DNA from: Pseudomonas vancouverensis | Lineage (GTDB): Bacteria; Pseudomonadota; Gammaproteobacteria; Pseudomonadales; Pseudomonadaceae | Direction: 5' to 3' | DNA: 64,000 bases | Assembly (NCBI RefSeq): GCF_004348895.1 | Contig: NZ_RRZK01000029.1 | Location: forward strand, 248,001-312,000 | In this document: one piece after another, positions 1 through 7,166 of the stretch | Layout of the letters: each line of letters starts with the position of its first letter | Numbering within the stretch: position 1 is the first letter of the stretch | Program-made: the position numbers and the translations under genes | The notes under the pieces: model-generated | The model's database searches: none | Told to the model about the DNA's origin: nothing | Seen by the model: only the letters and a program-made list of their open reading frames with translations

Positions 1-227
1 ATCAACTGGAACGGCGCGGCATCCTTTATGCGCCGGATTACGTGATCAATGCCGGCGGGTTGATCTACGTGTCGCTTAAACACCGCGGCGAGGAGTTACC
101 GACGATCACCGCGCACCTGTCGAAAATTAGCTCGCGCCTGACCGAAGTGTTCGCCCATGCCCAGGCAGAAAAACGTTCGCCCGCCCGGGTTGCCAACGAG
201 TTGGCCGAGAAAGTGTTGTACCGCTGA
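1..227 (+). CDS. Glu/Leu/Phe/Val dehydrogenase, C-terminal fragment
   Basis: Only the last ~74 residues are in the window; the gene begins upstream of base 1. The reading frame from base 3 gives a tail containing GILYAPDYVINAGGLI, typical of the NAD-binding domain of leucine/phenylalanine/valine dehydrogenases, followed by a helical C-terminus ending at a TGA. The family oxidatively deaminates a branched-chain or aromatic amino acid to its 2-oxo acid in the cytoplasm. The fragment does not contain the catalytic lysines, so I cannot say which amino acid is used. Confidence 0.8.
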   Translation, partial: QLERRGILYAPDYVINAGGLIYVSLKHRGEELPTITAHLSKISSRLTEVFAHAQAEKRSPARVANELAEKVLYR

Positions 228-253
228 CACCCTCGCGAGTTTTCCACAGGCAT

Positions 254-285
254 GAAAAAGGCCTTGGGTTTTCGACCCAGGGCCT
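254..285 (-). terminator. Intrinsic terminator downstream of yebG
   Basis: Read on the minus strand, a GC-rich hairpin (arms AGGCCCTGGGT and ACCCAAGGCCT, loop CGAAA) is followed by five T residues. It lies 19 bases beyond the yebG stop codon. On the plus strand it follows the dehydrogenase stop, so it may act in both directions, but only the minus side has a T-tract. Confidence 0.7.
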
Positions 286-303
286 GTTCAATTCTGCTGT
301 CGC

Positions 304-645
304 TTACTTCGCGGCTTTGCTGGCCTTGGCGGGCTTGGCCGGCTCGGCGATCTCGACGGCTTCCACCACTTCGGCAGGTTCAGCTGCTTCTACCGGAGCG
401 CTGAGCAATTCGGACAGGGCATCCGGCTGGCTCTTGAACGCCTTGGCGAACACATCGCGATTCTTCGCCATGTAGATCCCGGCCTCTTCCACTTGTTGCT
501 CGCTCAGGGACGGCACGGCTCTTTGCAACACTTCAGCCAGCAGTTCAGCCAGTTCGAGCATTTTGTCATGACGGTCAGCTTCGGCTTTATCCATGAACAA
601 GCGCTCCAGATCTCGGCTGCTGCGGTATACCACTTCGACGGCCAT
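304..645 (-). CDS. yebG: YebG-family SOS-induced protein
   Basis: This 113-residue protein begins MAVEVVYRSSRDLERLFMDK and matches the YebG family, small DNA-damage-inducible proteins of unclear biochemical role. Residues 1-80 form the conserved helical YebG domain. The last ~30 residues are a low-complexity Ala/Pro/Lys/Glu tail (repeated AEPA and KPAKASKAAK patterns), a common extension in Pseudomonas homologues. The gene is monocistronic, with a terminator behind it and a near-consensus LexA box 44 bases upstream of the start, so SOS control is strongly suggested. Confidence 0.9.
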   Translation of the reverse strand: MAVEVVYRSSRDLERLFMDKAEADRHDKMLELAELLAEVLQRAVPSLSEQQVEEAGIYMAKNRDVFAKAFKSQPDALSELLSAPVEAAEPAEVVEAVEIAEPAKPAKASKAAK

Positions 646-688
646 TCACCACCTCACATGCCTTCACATTGGTTGTCGATTTCGACTA

Positions 689-704
689 CTGTATCTATAT
701 ACAG
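689..704. promoter_or_regulatory. LexA (SOS) box
   Basis: CTGTATCTATATACAG has the CTGT-N8-ACAG layout of a gammaproteobacterial SOS box and differs from the ideal CTGTATATATATACAG at one base. It lies upstream of yebG on the minus strand, a known LexA-regulated gene family. Confidence 0.92.
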
Positions 705-959
705 CGAAAAGGATAATGGAATCCCCGGGGTTTGGGTAGTGGCTTTTTAATGTAGTCCGGTTTCCGCGTTTGTCAGGTGCAGCGCATTGTTCCCGTCGCG
801 AACAGGCTCGCACCTGCAGGCCGACTCAAGTGCGACCAAACGCCACGGCGCGTATTTCAGGGCGGCTCGCCATCATGGGCTGGCCTTTTTTCTGCATGCA
901 GAAAAACCGTCATGTCCAACCCGCATCATCCGCTCGAGCCGACTTAAGGAAGCATCATC
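705..959. other. Intergenic region between yebG and psiE
   Basis: I see no supportable gene here. Around 787-812 there is a degenerate REP-like stretch (GTCGCGAACAGGCTCGCACC). An AAGGA ribosome binding site at 946-950 serves psiE. No clear phosphate-regulon (Pho) box was seen by eye. Confidence 0.5.
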
Positions 960-1460
960 GTGAAAATCAACTGGGCCGAAAGGCTGCGCCAGAACGTACA
1001 TGAACTGGCCGAGTCGCTGGGCAACCTGTTCGTCGAAACCTTCCACTATCTGGCGCTGTTCGCCATCGGTGCGGTGACCGCCTGGGCGGCGGTGATGGAG
1101 TTTCTCGGCATGCTCGAGCAGGGGCATATCAAGATCGATGACATCCTTTTGCTGTTCATCTACCTGGAACTGGGGGCAATGGTCGGAATTTATTTCAAGA
1201 CCAACCATATGCCGGTGCGCTTCCTGATCTATGTGGCAATCACCGCGTTGACGCGCTTGCTGATCTCCAACGTCTCGCATCACAACCCGCCGGACCTGGG
1301 CATCATCTACCTGTGTGGCGGGATTCTGCTGCTGGCGTTTTCGATTCTGGTGGTGCGTTACGCCTCGTCGCAATTTCCTTCGGTGAAGATTGAAAACCCG
1401 CAACGCAAGACGGGTGCGGGTTCCGGTGAGCATCCGGAAGTCGAGAAGGGCGAACTTTAA
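960..1460 (+). CDS. psiE: Phosphate-starvation-inducible protein PsiE
   Basis: The 166-residue protein has four hydrophobic segments (about residues 25-48, 60-80, 84-105 and 115-140) and matches the PsiE family of small inner-membrane proteins, first noted in E. coli as induced by phosphate starvation; its molecular function is not established. The start is a GTG, chosen because AAGGA lies 9 bases before it and the product then begins MKINWAERLRQ, as in homologues. A charged soluble tail follows the last membrane segment. The stop overlaps the 3' end of the convergent DUF3509 gene by four bases. Confidence 0.88.
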   Translation: MKINWAERLRQNVHELAESLGNLFVETFHYLALFAIGAVTAWAAVMEFLGMLEQGHIKIDDILLLFIYLELGAMVGIYFKTNHMPVRFLIYVAITALTRLLISNVSHHNPPDLGIIYLCGGILLLAFSILVVRYASSQFPSVKIENPQRKTGAGSGEHPEVEKGEL

Positions 1461-1774
1461 AGGCCCAACACCGGGCGATGGCGGCCTTTGGCGCGTGGCG
1501 GCGGCAAGCTGAGATTGTCGCTGCTGGTCATGGCTTCAAGGATGGCCATGGCGCTATGGCCCTGTTCGATGGCAATGCCGAACTGAATGCTTTGCACCAG
1601 CCGCTTGAGGCGCTGGGGATCGTTACGCTGTTCGGCACTGATCATGCGCTTGGCCACGATGTGGCCACTGTTGGAGAGGGTCAGCATGATGCTGCCATCC
1701 AGGCCCTGAATGCTCAGGTTGATTTGATAGTCCGGTGCAAAAGCATCGGTAATGAGCTGGAAAGGGTTGTCCAT
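1457..1774 (-). CDS. DUF3509 domain-containing protein
   Basis: The 105-residue protein MDNPFQLITDAFAPDYQINL... matches the DUF3509 family, small soluble proteins largely confined to Pseudomonas and of unknown function. It has no signal peptide or membrane segment. The conserved part is residues 1-75; the last 25 are basic and proline-rich. It converges on psiE with a four-base overlap, so the two genes are separate transcription units. Confidence 0.8.
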   Translation of the reverse strand: MDNPFQLITDAFAPDYQINLSIQGLDGSIMLTLSNSGHIVAKRMISAEQRNDPQRLKRLVQSIQFGIAIEQGHSAMAILEAMTSSDNLSLPPPRAKGRHRPVLGL

Positions 1775-1911
1775 GATGCGTCACCGCTGATTGAACGTGC
1801 AGTTGTTGACCGGCCGTGATCAGGTTGGTTCGCCATACCGGACCATCGGCCATCTCGCCATCAATGTTCATCAGGGAAGTAGCAAGGCCCATGCCGGAAA
1901 GGTTTCGGGGC

Positions 1912-2014
1912 CTGTACGAGTGAGCTTGCTCGCGATGGTGGTCAACGTTGACGCGTATTTGCCTGAGCAAAGGCAGTGCTTTTGCGTGAATCGCGAGCAA
2001 GCTCGCTCCTACAG
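1912..2014. repeat. REP doublet (REPIN)
   Basis: Two inverted REP cores, GAGCTTGCTCGCGAT at 1922-1936 and its reverse complement within 1990-2010, flank about 50 bases of unrelated sequence. Similar elements occur near 14.7, 37.9, 49.4 and 51.8 kb. The element lies between the DUF3509 gene and the 3' end of sdaA. Confidence 0.85.
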
Positions 2015-2073
2015 TTTCAAAGCTTTTTGCTGCCCGTTTCAGGGCAAAAAAGATTTGAGTGCAATCAAACCGA

Positions 2074-3450
2074 TCAGCATTCCACCCAATTCACGGCCAA
2101 TCCGCCCCGTGATGTTTCCTTGTATTTGTCGTGCATGTCGGCGCCGGTGTCGCGCATGGTGCGGATCACCCGGTCCAGGGAAATGAAGTGTTTGCCGTCG
2201 CCACGCAGGGCCATTTGTGTGGCGTTGATGGCTTTCACCGCGGCGATTGCATTGCGCTCGATGCACGGCACCTGTACCAGCCCGCCGACAGGGTCGCAGG
2301 TCAATCCGAGGTTGTGCTCCAGACCGATTTCAGCGGCGTTCTCCAGTTGCTCAGGGCTGGCGCCTAGCACTTCGGCCAGCCCGGCGGCCGCCATGGCACA
2401 AGCCGATCCGACTTCGCCCTGGCAGCCGACTTCGGCGCCGGAGATCGAGGCGTTTTTCTTGCACAAGATGCCGACGGCGGCCGCGCCGAGGAAGAACGCC
2501 ACCACGTCATCATCCGAAGCGTCTGCGTTGAACTTCATGTAGTAATGCAAAACCGCCGGAATGATCCCGGCCGCGCCATTGGTCGGTGCGGTGACCATGC
2601 GCCCGCCGGCGGCGTTTTCCTCGTTGACGGCAAGGGCGAACAGGTTCACCCATTCCATGGCCGACAAGGTCGAAGTGATGACATTGGGCTTGCCGATTTC
2701 CAGCAGGCTGCGGTGCAATTTCGCTGCGCGACGGGGAACCTTCAGACCGCCGGGCAGGATGCCTTCGTGGCGCAGGCCCTGTTCGACGCACTCGCGCATC
2801 ACCGACCAGATGTGCAGCAGGCCTTCGCGAATTTGCTCATCGCTGCGCCAGACCCGCTCGTTGGCCATCATCAATTCCGACACGCGCATGCCGTGTTGAT
2901 CGCAGAGCTTGAGCAGTTCGGCGGCGCTGGAAAAATCGTACGGCAGCACGACATCTCCCGCCGGGGCGATGCCGGATTGCGCTTCGGCGGCCTCTATGAT
3001 GAAACCACCGCCGACCGAGTAATAGGTTTGCTCGAACAGTTCGCCGGTTTCGCCGAAGGCTGTCAGCGACATGGCGTTGGGGTGGTAGGGCAGGCTCTCA
3101 TCGAGCAGCAGGAGATCGCGTTGCCAGTTGAAATCGATGCACGTCTGCCTGGCCAGGCGCAATTCGCCGGTTTCAAGCAAGGTGGCGATACGTGAGTCGA
3201 TGGTGGTGGGATCGATGCTGTCCGGCCATTCGCCCATCAGGCCCATGACGCAGGCGCGGTCGGTGGCATGGCCGACACCGGTGGCCGAGAGCGAACCGTA
3301 GAGGCGCACTTCCACCCGTCGCACGTCAGTCAGCAAATGCTGCTCGACCAAAGCCTGAGCGAAGGTGGCAGCGGCACGCATCGGACCGACGGTATGGGAG
3401 CTGGATGGACCGATACCGACTTTAAACAGATCAAAAACACTGATAGCCAT
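2074..3450 (-). CDS. sdaA: L-serine ammonia-lyase (serine dehydratase), single-chain iron-sulfur type
   Basis: The enzyme converts L-serine to pyruvate and ammonia. The 458 residues have the usual length of the one-chain type: an N-terminal beta domain starting MAISVFDLFKVGIGPSSSHT and a C-terminal alpha domain with the cysteines expected for the 4Fe-4S cluster (GAEVGCQGEVGSAC and LTCDPVGGLVQVPC). An in-frame start 20 codons further upstream exists, but homologues begin at MAISVFDLF, so I chose that one. A LysR-type gene is transcribed divergently 135 bases away and probably controls it. The gene is not beside glycine-cleavage genes here, so it may be one of several serine dehydratases in the genome. 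Confidence 0.92.
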   Translation of the reverse strand: MAISVFDLFKVGIGPSSSHTVGPMRAAATFAQALVEQHLLTDVRRVEVRLYGSLSATGVGHATDRACVMGLMGEWPDSIDPTTIDSRIATLLETGELRLARQTCIDFNWQRDLLLLDESLPYHPNAMSLTAFGETGELFEQTYYSVGGGFIIEAAEAQSGIAPAGDVVLPYDFSSAAELLKLCDQHGMRVSELMMANERVWRSDEQIREGLLHIWSVMRECVEQGLRHEGILPGGLKVPRRAAKLHRSLLEIGKPNVITSTLSAMEWVNLFALAVNEENAAGGRMVTAPTNGAAGIIPAVLHYYMKFNADASDDDVVAFFLGAAAVGILCKKNASISGAEVGCQGEVGSACAMAAAGLAEVLGASPEQLENAAEIGLEHNLGLTCDPVGGLVQVPCIERNAIAAVKAINATQMALRGDGKHFISLDRVIRTMRDTGADMHDKYKETSRGGLAVNWVEC

Positions 3451-3585
3451 GCTAAACCCTGTACAAGCAATGGAAGAGAAATCGCTGCCATTTCTGTAGG
3501 ACAAGCGCAATGTGGGCGATACTGCCTGTCAGGGTCCTGCGTGACCAACGAAAGCTTCTAAGACATCCTTTAGCAGGACTAAACG

Positions 3586-4533
3586 ATGAGTCGTCAATTA
3601 CATGCTCAGACATATGTCTGGCTTAACGTGTTTGCCTGTGCAGCACGGCACCTGTCGTTCACCCGCTGCGCTGAAGAACTGCACATCACGCCGGGGGCTG
3701 TCAGCCAGCAGATCCGCCAACTCGAAGAGCGCCTGGGGTTTCGCCTGTTTCACCGCCGGGCACGGGGTGTCGAGCTGAGCGCCGAGGGCCAGCGACTGGC
3801 GGTTACGGTCAACGAGGCTTACGGCAGCATCGACGCGGAATTGCGTCGACTGGACGCCGGCATGGTCAGCGGGGTTTTGCGCGTGCGCTCGATTCCGTCC
3901 TTCCTCAGTAAATGGCTGACGCCACGCTTGCCGCGTCTGCAGCAGCGTTTTCCGGATATTCAGTTACGCCTGGTGGCGGAGGACAGCAGCGTGCCGTTGC
4001 ACGAGGGCGACTTCGACCTGGCCATCGACCTGAATGACGGCAGTTATCCGGGATTGTTATCCACAGCCCTGCTCGATGAGCAGATTTTTCCGGTCTGTGC
4101 CCCAAGCCTGCTGCGTGGCCGCCCGCCGCTGCACGGCCCGGCGGACCTGATGCATTTCCCTCTGCTGCACGACATCACCGCCTGGCGCGGCAGTTATGAA
4201 TATGCGGAATGGGAGTTCTATCTCGATGCCATCGGTTTTGACGGCGCCGATGTACGGCGAGGGCATACCTTCAATCGCAATCACCTGACGATCGAGGCGG
4301 CAATTGCCGGGATGGGGGTGGCGATTGCCCGGCGAACCCTGCTCAACGATGAGCTGGAGCGAGGCGCACTGATCGTACCCTTTGGTCTGGCGGTGCCCAA
4401 CCACAAACGCTACATGCTGCTGTATGCGCCGGGTGCACTGAGCCATCCAGGCGTGCGCGCGGTGCATGACTGGCTGGTGGAAGAGGCGGGGGTTTTCCGC
4501 AGTCTGCACCCCTTGGGTGAGCCGCAGTTGTAA
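3586..4533 (+). CDS. LysR-family transcriptional regulator (GcvA-like)
   Basis: The 315-residue protein has a winged helix-turn-helix at about residues 12-72 (SFTRCAEELHITPGAVSQQI) and a periplasmic-binding-protein-like effector domain from about residue 95. The sequence style (AARHLSFTRCAEELHITPGAVSQQIRQLE) resembles the GcvA/AmpR subgroup. It is divergent from the serine dehydratase gene, the classical arrangement in which a LysR protein controls its neighbour in response to the substrate or a metabolite. That regulation is inferred from position only. Confidence 0.85.
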   Translation: MSRQLHAQTYVWLNVFACAARHLSFTRCAEELHITPGAVSQQIRQLEERLGFRLFHRRARGVELSAEGQRLAVTVNEAYGSIDAELRRLDAGMVSGVLRVRSIPSFLSKWLTPRLPRLQQRFPDIQLRLVAEDSSVPLHEGDFDLAIDLNDGSYPGLLSTALLDEQIFPVCAPSLLRGRPPLHGPADLMHFPLLHDITAWRGSYEYAEWEFYLDAIGFDGADVRRGHTFNRNHLTIEAAIAGMGVAIARRTLLNDELERGALIVPFGLAVPNHKRYMLLYAPGALSHPGVRAVHDWLVEEAGVFRSLHPLGEPQL

Positions 4534-4746
4534 GGATTTCGGACAGGGCAGCAGGGCGACCCAACTCCCGACCTTAACAGCGCTTTTGCTGCTTGTCCGG
4601 CTTTTTTTGCGTATAGATATTTATCTTTTTTCAGGGGTTGAATTGTTCAGCGTACAGACCGATTGTGTAAGTAAGAGGTCACGGTGATGAAGCCGAAGGG
4701 CACAGCAACCGGCCTCTCGCGAGCTAGCTGAAATAAGGGATGAACT

Positions 4747-5157
4747 ATGCAAATCCAAGTCAACAGTGATCACCATATTCAAGGCAGCAAACGACTGGAG
4801 GAGTGGGTACGTACTACCATTGAGAGCACGCTCGAACGTTACGAAGAGGATCTGACCCGCATCGAGGTCCACCTGCAGGACGAGAACGGCGACAAGCCGG
4901 GTCCGCACGATATGCGCTGCCAGCTGGAAGCGCGGCCAAAAGGCCATCAACCGATTTCTGTCACCCATAAAGCCGCCAGCCTGGAACTGGCGATCGATGG
5001 AGCCGCCGAGAAACTCGAGCATGCGCTTGAGCACCTGTTTGGCAAATTGCGCGGCAAGCCACGCGCCGCTGTCGTGCCATTCGAACGCAGGGCTCACGCC
5101 GACAAGCTGCTGGAAGAAGAGTTTCTCGAAAACGAACAGGCTGCCCAGAACGGCTGA
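4747..5157 (+). CDS. HPF/RaiA-family ribosome-associated protein
   Basis: The 136-residue protein MQIQVNSDHHIQGSKRLEEW... matches the ribosome hibernation/interface family (S30AE fold, residues 1-105), which binds the small subunit decoding centre and lowers translation in stress. An acidic tail (LLEEEFLENEQAAQNG) replaces the long dimerisation domain of long HPF. It differs from the hpf gene of the rpoN operon because none of those neighbours is present, so it is likely a paralogue. GGGATG before the start can serve as ribosome binding site, and a strong terminator follows the stop. Confidence 0.82.
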   Translation: MQIQVNSDHHIQGSKRLEEWVRTTIESTLERYEEDLTRIEVHLQDENGDKPGPHDMRCQLEARPKGHQPISVTHKAASLELAIDGAAEKLEHALEHLFGKLRGKPRAAVVPFERRAHADKLLEEEFLENEQAAQNG

Positions 5158-5179
5158 AGCCTGATTTAACCTCCCAACG

Positions 5180-5213
5180 AAAACGGGCCTGCATTGCAGG
5201 CCCGTTTTGTTTT
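5180..5213 (+). terminator. Intrinsic terminator after the HPF-like gene
   Basis: A hairpin with 12-13 bp GC-rich arms (ACGGGCCTGCA and TGCAGGCCCGT) is followed by TTTTGTTTTC, 22 bases after the stop codon. Confidence 0.9.
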
Positions 5214-5267
5214 CAAGGTTGAATCGTCGTCGATCTGTTGCAAATTGTGCTCGACAGCTTTGCGTAT

Positions 5268-5286
5268 GAGAATATTTATTATTAGT
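5268..5286. promoter_or_regulatory. Candidate Fur box upstream of the ECF sigma gene
   Basis: GAGAATATTTATTATTAGT matches about 12 of 19 positions of the ideal GATAATGATAATCATTATC and lies in an AT-rich island about 190 bases before the sigma factor start. Fur control of FecI-type sigma genes is the rule in Pseudomonas. The match was made by eye. Confidence 0.5.
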
Positions 5287-5471
5287 ATTACGCGCTTGCT
5301 TGCTGGCCCTGATGCTGTTGTGGGCTCACTCGGTTCCCAGGTCGAACATGAAAGCCAAATACCCCTTCACTCTCCGTTTCCTGAAGACTGGGCGAGCTTG
5401 CCGCGTACCGGGGAGTTATCTCATTGCGACGCCGCCCAGCCCCTTCACGGTTTTTGTGCAGTACTGAATCG

Positions 5472-6044
5472 ATGATCACGCTTCCCCCCGAACCTCAGGA
5501 TATCGAGCGCGATCAGCAGCCAGGCGACCGTGCGCACTTCCTCCAGGTCTTCCTGTCCCAGCGTTCGCAGATGGAAGCGCTGGTCAACCGCCGTGTGGGT
5601 TGCCGGGCGACGGCAGCGGACCTGGTGCAGGACTTGTTCGTGCGCTTCTGGCGCCGACCGCTGGTGCAGGTCGAAGAGCTCAGCACTTACTTGCTGCGTT
5701 GCGCCGGCAATATCGCCATCGATCATTTACGCAGTGAAGGCACGCGTGTCCGGGCCAGTGAAGGCTTGATGGTGGAACCACCGGACAGCCATGGCAGCGG
5801 TCCGCAGGCAGCACTGGAGGCAGGTAACGATTTGCGTCACGTTGAAGCGGCATTGCGGGCATTGCCGGAGCGCACGCGGCAGATCTTCTTGCTCAATCGC
5901 ATTCACGGCCGCAAGTACGCGGAGATCGCCAAGGCCATGGGCCTGTCCCAAAGTGCCGTGGAAAAACATATGATGCGCGCCCTCGAAGCCTGCAAGGCCA
6001 GCCTTCGCGAGCCCGAACCACGACCGCCAGGGAAAGCACCGTGA
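5472..6044 (+). CDS. FecI-type ECF RNA polymerase sigma factor
   Basis: The 190-residue protein has sigma region 2 (about residues 30-95, VQDLFVRFWRRP) and region 4 (about 125-175, RTRQIFLLNRIHGRKYAEIAKAMGLSQSAVEKHMMRAL), as in FecI/PvdS iron-starvation sigma factors. An upstream in-frame start exists, but MITLPPEPQ fits the family length better. The stop overlaps the GTG of the FecR gene by four bases, indicating translational coupling. With the anti-sigma and receptor genes that follow, it forms a cell-surface signalling unit expected to activate the receptor gene when its siderophore is bound. Confidence 0.9.
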   Translation: MITLPPEPQDIERDQQPGDRAHFLQVFLSQRSQMEALVNRRVGCRATAADLVQDLFVRFWRRPLVQVEELSTYLLRCAGNIAIDHLRSEGTRVRASEGLMVEPPDSHGSGPQAALEAGNDLRHVEAALRALPERTRQIFLLNRIHGRKYAEIAKAMGLSQSAVEKHMMRALEACKASLREPEPRPPGKAP

Positions 6045-7030
6045 ACCCCATCGAACGCGTCATCCCGACGCCCGAGCAAGAGCAGGCCGCCTTGGCCTGG
6101 CTGAGCCTGTTGCACGATCAGCCCGACAGCGGCGACCAGGCCACCTTCAGTCAGTGGTTGCAGGCCGATCCCGCCCACGCCGAGGCCTATGCCCGGGCAC
6201 AAGTGCTGTGGGAGTTGAGCGAAGTGCCCGCGCGCGTGCTGGCCAAAGAAGACGCCTTTGCCCTGCAGGGTTACCTCAACACCATGGATCGCTCGCGGCG
6301 CCACCACGTCGGGCGCTGGGTCGGTGCCTTGGCCATGGCCGCGTGCCTGTTGCTGATGGTCAGTCTCGGCACCGGTTGGCAGCCGTGGCGCTGGATCGAT
6401 GATCTGGGGGCTGATTATGTTTCGGCGCCTGGAGAAATCCGCACGGTGACGCTGGCGGATCAATCGCAGGTGACACTGGATGCCGACAGTGCAATTGCCG
6501 TGAATTTCAGTGGCGGTGAACGCCATGTGCAGTTGCGCCGTGGCGCCGGTTTTTTCAGCGTCACCCACACTGGCGAACCCTTTGTGGTCGACGCGGAAAA
6601 GGGCCAGGCGCGGGTATTGGGGACGCAGTTTGAAGTTCGTTTGCAGCCCAAGGGCGCTCAGGTCACGGTGCTGTCTGGACGCGTGGGCGTGACGGCAGGC
6701 AAGGGTGCCGAACAGCAGATTCTGACCGCCGGCCAGCAAGTTGCGTATGGCCAGGGCACGGCGGAAAAACTCCACGCGGTGGACAGCGAGGCGCAACTGG
6801 CGTGGCGTCAGGGCTGGCTCAATTACTACAAGGCAACGCTAGCCGATGTGGTGAACGACCTGAGCCGCTATTACCCGGGACGGATCGTGTTGCTCAACGA
6901 TGAACTGGCGGCGCGGCGGGTCAGCGGCAGCTTTCCGAGCAGGAACCCGCAGGCGGTGCTGAGTTCGTTGCAGGGGGTGATGGGGTTTGAGCAGCATCAG
7001 GTGTTGGGGCATCTGATTATTCTGCGTTGA
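6041..7030 (+). CDS. FecR-family anti-sigma regulator
   Basis: The 329-residue protein has a cytoplasmic N-terminal sigma-binding domain (residues 1-85, PTPEQEQAALAWLSLLHD...), one membrane segment near residues 95-113 (ALAMAACLLLMVSLG), and a periplasmic FecR domain (about 125-225, GEIRTVTLADQSQVTLDADSAI) ending in an STN-like segment (LADVVNDLSRYYPGRIVL) that contacts the receptor's signalling domain. The start is a GTG overlapping the sigma gene stop. The protein transmits receptor occupancy to the sigma factor across the inner membrane. Confidence 0.9.
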   Translation: MNPIERVIPTPEQEQAALAWLSLLHDQPDSGDQATFSQWLQADPAHAEAYARAQVLWELSEVPARVLAKEDAFALQGYLNTMDRSRRHHVGRWVGALAMAACLLLMVSLGTGWQPWRWIDDLGADYVSAPGEIRTVTLADQSQVTLDADSAIAVNFSGGERHVQLRRGAGFFSVTHTGEPFVVDAEKGQARVLGTQFEVRLQPKGAQVTVLSGRVGVTAGKGAEQQILTAGQQVAYGQGTAEKLHAVDSEAQLAWRQGWLNYYKATLADVVNDLSRYYPGRIVLLNDELAARRVSGSFPSRNPQAVLSSLQGVMGFEQHQVLGHLIILR

Positions 7031-7121
7031 GACCCGTTCAGGCAGCACAAAACCCAAGATAAAAATATTTTCAAAAAAGAGGTGAGGTAAACCCGAACGC
7101 CATCCGTGTAGTGACTGAAAC

Positions 7122-7136
7122 TGCGAGTCATTCGCA
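7122..7136. promoter_or_regulatory. Candidate Fur-type 7-1-7 site before the receptor gene
   Basis: TGCGAGTCATTCGCA is a near-perfect inverted repeat (TGCGA/TCGCA around GTCAT) with the 7-1-7 layout of Fur sites (TGAGAATnATTCTCA) but with G/C at some normally A/T positions. It lies 30 bases before the receptor start. It could equally be part of the ECF-sigma promoter region. Confidence 0.4.
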
Positions 7137-7166
7137 TCCGTTGCGGTTCTACACAGGTCATGAGCA

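Noticed and set aside
787..812. Full REP element between yebG and psiE
   Set aside because: Only a degenerate match to the REP core with no inverted partner; noted in the intergenic description only.
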